NCBI GenBank assembly: GCA_963747375.1
Contig: CAVVFL010000034.1
Location: forward strand, 18,554 to 82,553
Direction: 5' to 3'
Source of the DNA: Sva-07 sp963747375
GTDB taxonomy: Bacteria; Actinomycetota; Acidimicrobiia; Acidimicrobiales; Ilumatobacteraceae
DNA length: 64,000 nt
Positions within the stretch are counted from its first letter, which is position 1. Each line of letters opens with the position of its first letter. Below are positions 37,520 through 48,138 of this stretch, piece by piece. The notes under the pieces were generated by a model that saw only the letters and a program-made list of their open reading frames with translations, made no database searches and had not been told where the DNA came from. The position numbers were made by a program, and so were the translations under genes.

Positions 37520-40500
37520 GCCGCAGCGCAGCGAGCGCGACCCGTGGCGTCGGGGTCGGCCGCGCGAGCAGCGCGCGGTCTCGCGGTCGGCGACGATGCC
37601 GTGCCGGTCGAGATCGTCACGCAGCGAGCGTGCAGTGGTGCGCGCTGCGAGGGTCGAGCCGAGGGCGAGGTGGCACCGGATCTCGGTTCGTCGGGCCCGT
37701 TCGGAGTAGGGGTCGACGACGATCGCATCGAGCAGCACCCGCAGCGCCTCTTCGGGCTCGCCCTTGGCGAGGAGCAGTTCACCGACCCGGCAGCCCGAGT
37801 TGTAGGCCAGGGTCTGCAGGCGGAGACGTTCGTGATCGACGTCGCTGTCGGCGACGCCCGGGAGAAACTCTCCTCGGTACAGCGCAAACGCGTCGCGATG
37901 GTGCTGCAGGGCGACCGTGAGCCGCCCGGAGCGCTCGGCGTCACGAGCGGCGGCGACGTGGGCGTCGAAACGGCGGAGATCGACGTCGATTCCTTCGTGG
38001 GTGAGCGACAGCCGGCCGTCCTCGGTCCGCACGAACCACGAGGTGCCCGCTCGTCGGTCGGGTTCGATGGCATCGAGCAACGTGTTGAGGGTGACCCTGA
38101 GGTTCGCTCCGGCCTGCTTGTCGTCGAGGTCGGGCCACAGAACGGCGGCGATGGCGGTGCGAGACAGCGACCGGTCGAGCAGCAGCTGGGCCAGCAGTTG
38201 GTGGATCCGGCCACCTCGGACCCGTTCCGAGACGGGAACACCGTCGCTGCGCCGGATCGTGAACTGGCCGAACGTGTCGATCGACAGGGTGTAGGCGGGC
38301 GGTTCGGCGACGCCGAGCCGTCATCCTTCGTGCGGCGGCGGCAACTCCGGGGTGCGGATGGTCGACGAGTCGTCGGATCCAACGCATGCGTCCGGGGATG
38401 CGATCGAGGCATGCGGCAGCGGCCTGGAGGTCGATCGCGGCGAGGGCCAGTTCGCACAGCATCGAGGGTGGAACGTGGACCCGTAGCAGCTCGACGGATC
38501 CCCATGGCAGGGCGGTCGCCAGGTCCGGCGTCGAGGTCGGTGCGCAGCGTGGCGACGGCGCGCCCGGCGCTGACGGCGGTGTGGATCGCGGGACCGAACG
38601 CGATGTCGTCGAGCCATTCCGTATCGGGGAGGAGGGCCCGCATCGCGGACAGCGCGCTCATGTACGACCACGCCGGCCACGGCGTCAGTGGAACTTCGTC
38701 CACCAACGCCGTGAACCGGTCGGTGGCCGCCTCGTCGCCGTCCACGGCGAGGGCCACGAGCGCGTCGCCGACCGACGCGAACAATCGCGTCCTGCGCAGC
38801 AGCAGGCGACCGAGTTCGGTCGCCTCCGCTGCTGTTCTTTTCGCTGCCTCCAGGTTGCCGGCGGCGATCGCCACGGTGGTGAGGACGCCGAGCAGCGGCA
38901 CCTGCACGTTCGGAAGGTTTCGTCGGGCGTATGCGGCGGGAAGGTCGGCGACGATCGGCCAGGCGTCGGTCGGGTCGATCTCGCCGCGCAGCCACACCGC
39001 CTGCGCATTCACGGGTTCGCTGACCCCTTCGGCGAGTACCTCGTCGAGCGTGACGGCGACGCGCTCGGGATGGCCGAGCGCCAGGAACCGCGACGTCGCC
39101 GACGCCCGTGCGGCGACCGGGTCGGGACCCTCGAACAGCTCGACGGCAGCGAGCGCGGCGGCCACGTCGCCGCGCTGTTCGGCGTCGTGCGACGTGATGA
39201 GCGCGAGGGCGCTCCGAGCGGTCGGTTCACCGTCGTCGGCGTAGCGTCGGACCGACGTCAACCAGTTCGGCGACGTCGTCACTCGCGAGGTTCGCCGGAT
39301 CGATGTCGCCGACGAGTTGCGTCTCGCGCCAGAGCGCGAGGGCGGCGAGCTCGCGGTCGCCGTCGCGGTCGGCGAGGCGGAAGATCGCCCGCAGTTCGTT
39401 CGGGACGTGCTCCGACTGGAACGACGGCGATCCGATCACCCGCAGGTATCGGCCGAGCGCTCCGGTGCGCGCCTCGCCGGGGAGGCACTCGATCAGGGCA
39501 TCGGCCACGGTGGCGCTGAGCCCGGCGCTGATCGGTGCTGCACCGAAGTTCCGGGCGAGGCGGACGAGTCGATCGGATGCGCCGGCCGCCCGGAGGCACC
39601 GTGCCGCTCGGACGATCTCGCCGCGACCGGCGAGATGCTCGGCGCCGACCGTCAACGCGTGGATCGAGCTCGACGCGCGGCGCCGAGCCGGCCAACGCTG
39701 CGCGCCACAGGTCGTGGAAGCGGTGGGCGCCGTCGCGTGTCTCGATGAGCGGCAGGCCCTCGACGAGGGTGCCGGCCGTCCAGGGTGGGCCGACGACGAC
39801 GTCCACCAGCTCGTCGTCGATGCGGCCGAACTCGACGAGGAGCGCGAGCGCTCGTCGGCGATCGGGTTGGCACCGATCCGAGGACCGCTTCCCAGAGGAA
39901 GTCGATCGACGCAACCTGTCCGACGGTCGACATCAGCACCGCCAGCGCGGGCCACGAAGGGCACCGTGTCGTCGTCGTCGACGGCGACGTGTCGGATGCG
40001 CGGCGAACGTCGATCGTTCGGCGTCGCGTGAACGCGAGGTCGGACTCGTCGAGGACGACGGCCTGCCCTCGTGCCTGCAGCAGCCGGATCGGGAGCGCGG
40101 AGGGTGTTCGTGTACCGAGCACGAGGTGAGCGTTGGCGGGGAGTCGCTCGCACAGGTCGGCGAGCAGGTCCATCGAGGGTGAGCCGTCGAGGAGGTGGAC
40201 ATCGTCGAGCACCAGCGCGACCGGCCGAGGTGCAACGGCCCACATCCATTCGATGACCTCGTCGACGGGCGGTTCGGCGGATGGTTCGCTCGATGCGAGC
40301 CCGACGTCGGCGAGCGAGGCGGCCAAGCCGCTCACCAGATGGTCGGGTCGGCGGTCCTGTTCGAACAGTTGCATCCACGCGTCGACCCCGACGGGGTCGA
40401 GCGCGTTCTCGATGACCGCGTGGGCGAGCAGTGTGGTCTTGCCGAAGCCCGGCCCTGCCCGTACGACGGTCAGGCGGCGATCGAAGCGTTGGCGGAGCTG

Positions 40501-40584
40501 GTCGAGGAGGCGATCGCGTACGACCAGACCATCCGGCAGCTCGGGCGGCCGGAGGCGGAACGGCGCACGGGTGGTCGAGGCCAC
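37520..40584 (-). CDS. STAND ATPase / BTAD-domain transcriptional regulator, several frameshifts
   Basis: A protein of about 1000 residues. The N-terminal MalT-like ATPase reads RAGPGFGKTTLLAHAVIE (Walker A) and PVALVLDDVHLLDG (Walker B). A long helical TPR-like middle follows, then a winged helix (LSIDTFGQFTIRRSDG, QLLAQLLLDRSL) and a bacterial transcriptional activator domain (DVDLRRFDAHVAAARDAERS, ALYRGEFLPGVADSD). Frames change near 39985, 39870, 39690, 39275, 38560 and 38250. The natural stop is not found; conserved sequence ends close to the convergent helicase stop. The start is GTG 40584. Such regulators activate pathway genes nearby, but none is evident. Confidence 0.75.
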
Positions 40585-40594
40585 GCTGCGGACC

Positions 40595-41028
40595 CTACTT
40601 CCCGTCGATCACGACGTCGAGCTGGTCGACGCGTGCGCCGGTGGGCAGCGTCGCGTCGGTCGGGGCGTGGCTGTTGGGTGCGAGGACGAGGTACCCCTGC
40701 AGGAGGAGGATGGCGACGATGGCGGCCCACTTCCCCGGTGGCAGGGTCACCTCGTAGCGCACCCGCTCGACGACGAGTACGGCGACCTGCAGCCCGACGA
40801 TCCAGCCGAATGTGACCGTCGACAGCTCGGCGTAGCGCAGCCCGACCGCGTAGACGGCGAACAGGACGATGAACGACAGCGTCCCCGCCACGAAGAACCA
40901 CGACGACCGCCCCAACGTCCATTCCTTGGCGACGACTGCCCCCGACCAGGTCGAGTCCGGCGAGCACCAGCGATGATGACGACGAGCGTGACGGGCGAGA
41001 CCTCGGACTGGGTGTTGGCGACGGCCAT
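40595..41028 (-). CDS. Small four-helix membrane protein (DMT/SMR-like), two frameshifts
   Basis: The ATG at 41028 begins MAVANTQSEVSPVTLVVIIA. Two single-base changes near 40945-40970 are needed to pass through LAGLDLVG into VVAKEWTLGRSSWFFVAGTL. After that it is open to the end DQLDVVIDGK. Four hydrophobic segments of about 20 residues and a charged residue early in helix 2 resemble half of a drug/metabolite transporter or an SMR protein; this assignment is tentative. It ends 10 bp before the regulator gene on the same strand, suggesting a two-gene unit. Confidence 0.6.
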
Positions 41029-41242
41029 GGTGAACCCCCTTGGCGGTGGACGGCAGTGAACTCTCGACCGACCGCGTCAGCACCCGCGTCAATCCGAGGG
41101 CGGACGACCCGCTGAGCCAGGTCGTAGTGGGAAGCAGCCGATCCGCAGATACTGCGCGCCCGTCCAGCGGACGTGCGTCGAGTCGCCTTGGCCCGTCACG
41201 CGGCGCACCTGAGCCGGCGCACGCGGGCACGGGCAAGTCGTG

Positions 41243-42706
41243 TCAGCTCCTCGATCTCGAGGGCTTCTCGGGCCGTGCGTCGCGATCGTCAGGCACTCCG
41301 TCGCCCGAATCGTCGGGGAACACCGGGGGCCGGGCGCCGACGGGCAGCATGATCGTGCCGTCGGCTCGGATGGTGTGGGTTCGTCCGTGGATGTCGCGCC
41401 GGGTGCGCCACCGTTTTCGGTGTTTGAGCCGGTTGTGGCTGCCACATTCGACGCCGGCGTTGACCTGATCGGTGCAACCGTCGTCGTGCCACTCGGTGGA
41501 GTGGTCGACTTCGCACACCTCGGCGGGCAGGCCGCAACCGGGGTGGTCGCACTGCACGGCGAGGAGCATCGCGGCCTGTCGTGCGGGCCGGTGAACACCC
41601 GGGCTTGCGGCCGAGGTTGATCGGGAGGTTGTCGGCGCCGAGCACGGCGCGGCGGATGTGCCCGGCGAGCGCGGCGCGCAGCACGGTGTGGGGATCGAGG
41701 ATCTGGCCGGTGGAGGTTTCGCAGCGGCGTGAGGCGAGCGAGTCGGGGTCGGCCATCAGGTCGGCGAGCAGTTCGTCGGGTGATGCGAACCCGGTGAACG
41801 GGTCGACGAGTTCACCGGCGAGCGTGGCGTCGGCGCGAGGCCGGCCTGTGCGAGCAGGCGCCCGAAGGTGCGGTGGTCCGTCAGGATGGTGACCAACGGC
41901 TCGGTCGCCGGCGCCGGGCGGCCGGCTTCGTGGTTGGCGAGAGCGCCGCGCATGATCGCCACGAAGGCGTCGTAGCCGCGTTGGGTGGCGGTGCGGGGGA
42001 GCGGGTGTTCGTCGGCACGGTCGCCGTATTCGGCGCGGCGTGCGGCGACGTCGGCCTCGTACTCGAGCTCGCAGAAGTACCGGAAGATCGCTTCGAGCTC
42101 GACGTTGACGAGCGGGTCGCCACCACCGGCATCGAGGCACAGCGATCCGTTGAGGTTGACGACGTGGGCGCGACGGTTCTGGATCGCTTCGTCGAGGTCG
42201 TGGTGGGCGCCGTCGAGGTCGGCGAGCATCACGAAGCGCTGCACGCACGTGCGGAACTCGCGGAAGCTGAGTCGTTCGGCCAGCTCGAGGAGGTGCGGGG
42301 CGAAGTCGCGCAGCTGGGCGCGCACCCGCGGGTTGGTGTGGGCGACGGCGAGTTCGTTGGCTTGCGGGGTGCCGACGTGACCGTGGTGGAGTGCTTCGGC
42401 GAGGCCGGGGACGTCGGCGGCGGCGGCGGTGAGGCGACCGACCCGGGCGGCTTCGGCGTCGGAGTGGTTGCAGGTGGCTCGCAGGTAGGCCTTGAGCGAG
42501 CGGTGTCCGTCGTCGAGGTACGAGCGGCGCCGGTCGATCTCGCCGACGGTGAGCGCGAGCTCGGCCTCGATCCTGCGGCGCTGCAGCTCGAGGGCGCGGA
42601 CGCGGTCGTCGAGGTCGGAGTCGCTGCACTCCACGTCGAGGCTCCTCCACGAGCGCTGCAACCCGCCCGCTGACCGACGCGTCCGACATGTGGCAATCAT
42701 GCGCAT
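41243..42706 (-). CDS. DUF222 / HNH endonuclease-domain protein, two frameshifts
   Basis: About 487 residues of the actinobacterial DUF222 (13E12-repeat-like) family. The N-terminal helical DUF222 part includes LELQRRRIEAELALTVGEID and DDGHRSLKAYLRATCNHSDA. The C-terminal HNH module reads CDHPGCGLPAEVCEVDHSTE then CGSHNRLKHRKRW, with the zinc-binding Cys pair and catalytic His. Frames change near 41840 and 41590. These proteins occur in many copies in actinobacteria and are thought to be mobile or selfish, but no flanking repeat is seen here. The start at 42706 is the first ATG and uncertain. Confidence 0.8.
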
Positions 42707-42826
42707 GGGGGTGTACAGGGTTGGGGACGATGGATGATGGACGATGCCGGGGTCGATCCAGAAACTCTCGAAATGTCTTCACCATCCGATGACGTGGAGA
42801 CCCGTCGCCGCCCACCCGGGCGGTAC

Positions 42827-42855
42827 GACTCGTTTTCCCGGATTCCGGGACTCGT
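42827..42855. promoter_or_regulatory. Palindrome flanked by direct repeats, upstream of thioesterase gene
   Basis: CCCGGA-T-TCCGGG (42837-42849) is a perfect palindrome, flanked by two copies of GACTCGT (42827-42833 and 42849-42855) spaced 22 bp, two helical turns. It lies in the 257-bp divergent region between the HNH gene and the thioesterase gene at 42964. This is a plausible regulator site, with no known consensus matched. Nothing else recognisable is seen in the gap. Confidence 0.4.
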
Positions 42856-42963
42856 GTCACCGAGATTCATCGGGGTGGCGAGGCCAACAGCGCAGCGTCT
42901 CGTCGATACCCTCGGCGATCGTCGTGCAGCGGCGCACGATCTCGACCCCCCAAAGGATTGCGA

Positions 42964-43811
42964 ATGCCCACCACCTTCACAGCGGCGACCTCGATCGTCC
43001 CGCGCGGCTACGACGACGCCGGGCGCAGGCACTACGACGTCGAGCTCGTGAACGAGTACTCGATCATGGGCGGCAAGCCGAACGGTGGCTACATGCTCTC
43101 CTGTCTCGGTCGGGCCGCGCTCGACGCTGCCAGGGAGGCCGGCTCGACGCACGAGCACGTCATCACCGCGTCGGCGCAGTTCCTGGCGTCGCCCGACCTC
43201 GGCCCGGCGCAGATCGTCACCGAGGTCGACCGGGTCGGCAAGACCGCGAGCCAGGTCAACGCGATGATCGGGGTCGACGGCGTTCGGGGCGTGCGTGCGC
43301 AGTTCACGCTCGGGACACTGCACGAGGGGACCGCGCCGTTCTGGGGCGAGATCGCGCCGTGCCCGTTCCCGGCCCTCGACGACCTGGCGCCGTCGCCGAT
43401 GGCCGGCGAGCGCGGCAACTCGTTGCAGTTCGACCCCGACGCGGGCTTTCGGATGACGGCCGATGGGCCGTCATTGTCGGCGGCGGCGAGTTCCGGGCGT
43501 ACCTGCGTGACGAGGTCGACGACGTGTTCGACACGGTCGGGCTGCTCTACGCGTCCGACGTGATGCCGCCGGCGACGTTCGGTGTGGTGCAGACCGGGTG
43601 GGTGCCGACGTTGGCGATCACGGTGTACAACCGCGCGATACCGGCGCCGGGACCGTTGCGGCTGCGGTTCCGGGTGCAGGTGATCCACGACGGCTACGCC
43701 GACGAGATCTGCGAAGCGTGGGACAGCGAGGATCGTCTCGTGATGCAGTCGACGCAGATGACAGCGCTCCGTATCCCGGCTGACGCGAAGCCGATGACCG
43801 ACGCGCGGTAG
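42964..43811 (+). CDS. Acyl-CoA thioesterase, double hotdog family, one frameshift
   Basis: About 282 residues with two hotdog halves. The first has YDVELVNEYSIMGGKPNGGY and STHEHVITASAQFLASPDLG; the second, after a frame change near 43470, has YASDVMPPATFGVVQTGWVP, ITVYNRAIPAP and VQVIHDGYADEICEAWDSE. This order matches the TesB-like/“thioesterase family” fold, where an Asp/Gln/Asn set activates water to cleave acyl-CoA. The ATG at 42964 is the first with a coding match. It converges on a ketopantoate reductase-like gene. Confidence 0.82.
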
Positions 43812-43823
43812 CCGGCCGGGCCG

Positions 43824-44787
43824 TCAGCGGTCGATCGAGCGGAGCACGTCGTCGACGGTGCGCGACGCCGGCGGTTCGCCGGTGCGGGCCATGTGGGCGG
43901 CGAGGTCCTGCAGTGCGCTGTTGGCCGGGGTCGGGATGCCGTGGAGCCGGCCGAGCAGCACGATCTCGCCGGTGAGGTAGTCGGTCTCGATCGTGCCGGT
44001 GCCGCGTTGCAGGCTCTGCCACGACGATCCGCCGGAGCGGTGCTGGTCGTCGCCGACCGGCTGGATCTTGAGTGCGTCGCCGCGCCGGGCCTGGTCGTCC
44101 TCGACGCTCACCACGGTGATCCCCGCCGCTGCGAGCACGGCCTCGCCTTCGGCCCGCACCATCTCGCTGAGGAGTGCGTCGCGGCCGCACACCGCTTCGA
44201 CGGCGTTGGCGAGGTTCATCAGCAGCTTGCGGTACTTCCAGCTCATGATGTCGTCACGGGGGATCGAGCCGAAGGTGGCCGCTTCGAGTGTGGCGGCGAG
44301 CTGCACGCTCAGGTCGTCGACGCCGTGGGGGTAGCGGCCGACGTCGAGGAGCCCGGAGCTCGGTGCGGTCCAGACGCGTACGACGCCGGGGGCGAGGTGG
44401 TCGGCGGGGAGCATGACGCAGATGCCGTACACGTTGGGGAACAGGCGCAGCGCCTGGCGTTCGTTGTCGACGCCGTTCTGCATGCACACGATCGGCTGGT
44501 CGGTGACGCCGGCAGCCCGGAGGTCGTTCAGCACGCCGACGGTGTCCTGGCTCTTGACGCCGAGCATGAAGACGTCGTCGTCGGTGATGTCGATCTCGCC
44601 GACCGACGTGGCGACGGGCAGTTCGACGATCCTCGTGCCGCCGGGCGACTCGTAGCGCAGCCCCGACTCGCGCATCACCCGCGGCGTGCTCGCCGCGGGC
44701 GACGGCGACGACCGACGTCCCCGCCATCGCGAGGTTGGCGGCGACGACTCCGCCGACCGCTCCGGCTCCGACGACGATGATCCGCAT
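43824..44787 (-). CDS. Ketopantoate reductase family protein, one frameshift
   Basis: About 321 residues. The N-terminus MRIIVVGAGAVGGVVAANLA is a GxGxxG Rossmann fold; a frame change near 44690 leads to MRESGLRYESPGGTRIVEL. Family residues follow: VKSQDTVGVLNDLRAAGV, CMQNGVDNERQALRLFPNVY and the Lys in DIMSWKYRKLLMNLANAVEA, the catalytic Lys region of PanE. The C-terminal part reads SSWQSLQRGTGTIETDYLTG, with the typical hydroxyl-binding Ser. It reduces ketopantoate or a related 2-keto acid, but 2-dehydropantoate specificity is not certain. Confidence 0.85.
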
Positions 44788-44875
44788 GGGGCGAGGCTAT
44801 GGGATCGATGGCTGCGACCAGCCGACGGCGAATTGGGGGTGTCGGAGATTGGATGTTCCGTGCGATGGTGAGGGC

Positions 44876-45282
44876 ATGAGTGATGCTGTCGACCTCTCGG
44901 TTCATCCCATCCATCTCGGGCTCGGTGCGAGCGCCGTCGTCGAGCCGGAGTTCACCGGCGCGATGGAGTGGTACGCCGGCTACGGCCAGCGGCACGACGC
45001 GGCCGATGGCGCCGAGGGTCGCCTGGTGTCGATGCACACGTTCACCGCGCCGTGGGATGTGTGGGAGATGCACCCGGTCGGCGCACGAGGTCGTGCTGTG
45101 CACGGCGGGGACGATGACGCTGCACCAGGAGCACGCCGACGCGCACGACGGCCACGGTCACGCTGCGGGCGGGCGAGTACGCCATCAATCCGCCGGGGAC
45201 GTGGCACACCGCCGACATCGAGGGGGAGGCCACCGCCGTCTTCATCACCGCCGGGATGGGTACCGAGCACCGCGCGAGGTGA
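44876..45282 (+). CDS. Cupin-domain protein, two frameshifts
   Basis: About 135 residues. ATG 44876 begins MSDAVDLSVHPIHLGLGASA. The cupin motif 1 region is broken: WDVWEMHPVG, then frame change near 45080 gives HEVVLCTAGTMTLHQEHAD, and another near 45155 gives VTLRAGEYAINPPGTWHTAD (motif 2, PxGxxH). The stop TGA is at 45280-45282. A single beta-barrel metal-binding protein of unknown reaction is expected. Divergent from the reductase gene. Confidence 0.72.
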
Positions 45283-45457
45283 TGCGAGGGCGTGGCAAGC
45301 TCGAGTGGCTGAGCGTTTCCGTCCCGCTCGCTCGATCTGAGGACATGCCCTGCGGCCCAGGCGCGTCGATCCCGGATCGTTCGGCTTCGGGCCAGAAGCG
45401 GTTGGCCTCCAATGCGTCGATCACTGGGCGTTCGTACGTTTCGCCCGTTCGCGACGG

Positions 45458-45868
45458 TCACGACGATGGAGGGAGGATGAACTCGCATCGGGCGTCGGAC
45501 GCGCAGGTCAGCCGACGATCGAGGGTGACGAGCGGAGCCTCGAGGCGCTCGGCGAGTGCGAGGTACCACGCGTCGTACGGCGAGACCGAGTGGCGAAGCG
45601 CCCAGACTCGTGACGCGAAGGGTTCGAATGGGTGGAGCTCGACGTCGAGGTCGATCAGATCCTGGTGGGTGAGAGCAGCCTGCTCTGGCGTGAGGATCTC
45701 TCGACGTTCGGTGCTTCGTAGGGCGCTGGTCACCTCGACCGGCATGAGATGTGGCGCGACGAGGACCGCTCCGTCGATCAGGTCGTTCGCCCACGTTGTC
45801 ACGGCGTCGCTGCTGTTCGTCAGCAGCACCATGACGAACGAGGCGTCGACGACGAGGGTGGCGGTCAC
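45458..45868 (-). CDS. VapC-type PIN-domain ribonuclease toxin
   Basis: A 136-residue PIN domain with acidic residues in order: LVVDASFVMVLLTNS (first Asp), MPVEVTSALRS (Glu), SPYDAWYLALAERLEAPLVT (third Asp), LDRRLTCASDARC (fourth). These form the Mg2+ site of a PIN RNase. It overlaps the upstream antitoxin gene by 4 bp. As in other VapBC pairs it should cleave tRNA or rRNA and be blocked by its partner; the actual target is unknown. Confidence 0.9.
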   Translation of the reverse strand: MTATLVVDASFVMVLLTNSSDAVTTWANDLIDGAVLVAPHLMPVEVTSALRSTERREILTPEQAALTHQDLIDLDVELHPFEPFASRVWALRHSVSPYDAWYLALAERLEAPLVTLDRRLTCASDARCEFILPPSS

Positions 45869-46107
45869 TCGCGCTCGGCGCGGTCGGCGTCGAGCACTTC
45901 CAGGATCTGTTCTGTGGTCAACCCCTCACCGGTCTGGCGAACACGGGCCTGGGCCCGGGTGACGATGGCGAGATTGTCGGGGCGTTCGGCCATTCGGATC
46001 AGTTCGGCTCGGAGGTATTGCTGGAGCGACCGGCCCGATGCCGCGGCTCGCTCCGCCAGCTGGTCTCGGGTCTCGTTCGGGACGTCTCGAATCGTGATCG
46101 CCGGCAT
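45865..46107 (-). CDS. FitA/VapB-type antitoxin (ribbon-helix-helix)
   Basis: An 80-residue protein: MPAITIRDVPNETRDQLAER is a classic ribbon-helix-helix DNA-binding start, followed by AAASGRSLQQYLRAELIRMA and a charged C-terminal toxin-binding tail (TTEQILEVLDADRAERE). The start ATG 46107 is supported by CAAAAT six bases upstream and TTGCGA 17 bases above that, a possible leaderless promoter. It precedes the PIN toxin gene with a 4-bp overlap. It should neutralise that toxin and repress its own promoter. Confidence 0.88.
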   Translation of the reverse strand: MPAITIRDVPNETRDQLAERAAASGRSLQQYLRAELIRMAERPDNLAIVTRAQARVRQTGEGLTTEQILEVLDADRAERE

Positions 46108-46236
46108 GCATGCATTTTGCAGCTGGTTCTGGTCGTTCGCAAGTGCCCGGGGGCGCCGGACGATCATGGCTGCGTGGCCGCGAAGCAGAGCGCGGTGTGA
46201 GCAGTATGCGCACATCGGTGTCGCAGGGTTGGTCGC

Positions 46237-46545
46237 TCAGCAGCCGAGCGCGTACTCGACTGCGGCGCACACACGCGACAGCGTGGGGTCGTCGAGCTGG
46301 CCGACCCGGCTGGTGAGCGTCGACTGGGCGACGGTGTGGAGCCCGTCGGCGTTGACGACGCATTCCCGGTCGAGCCCGGCAGCGATGTGATCGATCGCGA
46401 CCTCGGCGGCGAGCCCGCGTGCCGAGGTGGAGATCTCGGCGACGGTGACGAGCGAACGGACGTCGAGCACCTCGGTGCGCGTGAGAACCACGACCGGGCG
46501 GCGTTTGCGCCCGACCTCGGCGAGCCAGACGTCGCCGCGGTTCAC
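46237..46545 (-). CDS. MazF/PemK-family endoribonuclease toxin
   Basis: A 102-residue toxin of the PemK/MazF SH3-like fold: MNRGDVWLAEVGRKRRPVVV opens with the family G-(D/E)-(I/V)-W motif and the RRPVVVLTR strand, and then TSARGLAAEVAID, CVVNADGLHTVAQS and LTSRVGQLDD match the expected strands with the conserved R and S/T catalytic positions. It should cleave mRNA at short sites. The ATG overlaps the antitoxin stop by 4 bp. Confidence 0.92.
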   Translation of the reverse strand: MNRGDVWLAEVGRKRRPVVVLTRTEVLDVRSLVTVAEISTSARGLAAEVAIDHIAAGLDRECVVNADGLHTVAQSTLTSRVGQLDDPTLSRVCAAVEYALGC

Positions 46546-46748
46546 TCGTCGCCCCAGGCCTCGACGCCGGTCCAGAACTCGTCGATGCGTTCGGGTTTCG
46601 CGAGGTAGGCGGCTCGGTCCTGTTCGAGTTGAGCGGCTCGGACGGCTGCCGCAACGCCATCGCGGGCAGCGGCGGACACGTTGACGCCGAGGTGGCGCGC
46701 CTGCTCGGCGAGCGACTCGTCCATCGTGAACGTCGTCCGAGTCGTCAT
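46542..46748 (-). CDS. Antitoxin of a MazEF-like pair
   Basis: A 68-residue protein, MTTRTTFTMDESLAEQARHL at its start, with a ribbon-helix-helix-like N-terminus (MDESLAEQARHLGVNVSAAA) and an acidic, Trp-containing toxin-binding tail (DEFWTGVEAWGDE). The toxin gene follows with a 4-bp overlap. The ATG at 46748 is chosen over an in-frame codon at 46766. A TAGCAT hexamer lies eight bases before the ATG, inside a GATGCTAGCATC palindrome that may be the operator. Confidence 0.85.
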   Translation of the reverse strand: MTTRTTFTMDESLAEQARHLGVNVSAAARDGVAAAVRAAQLEQDRAAYLAKPERIDEFWTGVEAWGDE

Positions 46749-46829
46749 GGCCTCAGATGCTAGCATCAGGCACCATCACCAGCGGGCTGGCGCGAGTCAT
46801 GACCTGAGGCCGGCGATCGCGTCGAGTGT

Positions 46830-48065
46830 TCAGACGGCGACGAGTGCGTTCCAGGCGTCGTCGGAGTACGCCGCTTCGGGGAGCACCCACGCACCGACCA
46901 GCGAGCTGACGACCGGCGAACTCATCGGGTCGACCGCGAACTTCTCGCGCAGACGGATCCGTTTGGCTCTCGCCTCGGCGCCGAACCCGTTGATCAGGTA
47001 GCTCCCCGCGCTCGGCGTACCGCAGGCGACGCATCCGCTCGCGCCGTTCGTCGCCGTACGCCGCGAAGGCCGGCATCGACCAGTCGTCGGTGGCCGTGAT
47101 CACGTCGCTGATCAGGTTGGCGTCGCGGAAGGTGACCGACATGCCCTGTCCGATGATCGGGTCGCTCCAGCCGGCCGAGTCGCCGATCAACACCACGCCG
47201 TCGGCGGCGACCTCGTCGGTCCACGTGTCGGTCATCGGGTATCCGGCGAGTGGACCGGCGGGTGTGGCGTCGGCGATCGCGTCGGGCTCGGGGAAGCACG
47301 GCAGGCGGAACGATTCCAGGAATCGCTGTTCCCGGCCGTCGCCCGAGTAGCGGTGCTTGTCGGCGACGTCCCACGCCCCGTAGAGCCGTGCGCGCCCGTC
47401 GGTCTGCGGGAACACGAGGTAGTGGAAGTCGTCTTCCACGCCGATGGCCTGCTGCTCGCTCGGCCAGTCGTGGATGCCGTCGACGAGTATGCCGGCCATG
47501 ATCACGTGCGGGTTCGGTCGAGTGCAGTTCGATTCCGAGGCTCTTGCGGATGCCCGACTCGCGGCCGTCGGCGGCGACCACGAGCCGGCAGGTGGCGGTG
47601 TGTTCGACACCGTCGAGGGAGTAGGTGACGGTCGGCGTGTTGCCGGGGGTGACCCGGGCCGGGCTGGTTCCTCGCTTGACGATGGCGCCCTGTTCGGCTG
47701 CGTTCGCGAGCAGCGCCTCCTGGAGTTGCGGGTGGCCGACTCCGATGCAGCCGCCGCCCGGGAATCCCCAGTGCGGGGAAGTCGAGGGCTGCCGCTTCGG
47801 CTTCGTCGGGTGTCAGTGTCTCGTCGTAGCCGACGTGGCGGGTGATCAGGTTGGCGTGTGCAATCGAGTCGATGATGGCGCGGATGCCGAGCGCCTCGGC
47901 TTCGAGGATTCCCCATGGCGCCAGCCATTCGCCGCGCACCCGGTCGCGGAACTCGGTTTCGCGCTCGAGGACGAGCACGTCGAGCCCGGCTCGTGCCAGC
48001 ACCGTTGCGGTGGACGATCCCGCCAAACCCCCACCGACGATGATCACGTCGAACGTCTCGTGCAT
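46830..48065 (-). CDS. FAD-dependent oxidoreductase/monooxygenase, about four frameshifts
   Basis: About 412 residues. The ATG at 48065 starts MHETFDVIIVGGGLAGSSTA, the FAD dinucleotide-binding fold (GGGLAGSST...E at LVLERE). Frames change near 47770, 47520, 47000 and possibly 47700; the pieces include VVAADGRESGIRKSLGIEL and VVLIGDSAGWSDPIIGQGMS (GD motif), and the end is DDAWNALVAV. This layout is that of class A flavin monooxygenases / geranylgeranyl reductase-halogenase-like proteins. Substrate unknown. It sits between two toxin-antitoxin groups. Confidence 0.78.
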
Positions 48066-48138
48066 GGTCTGCCCCCTTGGTCTGTTCCCCCGGCGTGCAG
48101 TCTTGCACTCGGGCACCGACCGCTCGCGCGGCGGTCGT

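Noticed and set aside
41243..42706. DUF222/HNH gene as part of an insertion sequence
   Set aside because: No terminal repeats, target duplication or transposase were seen around it.
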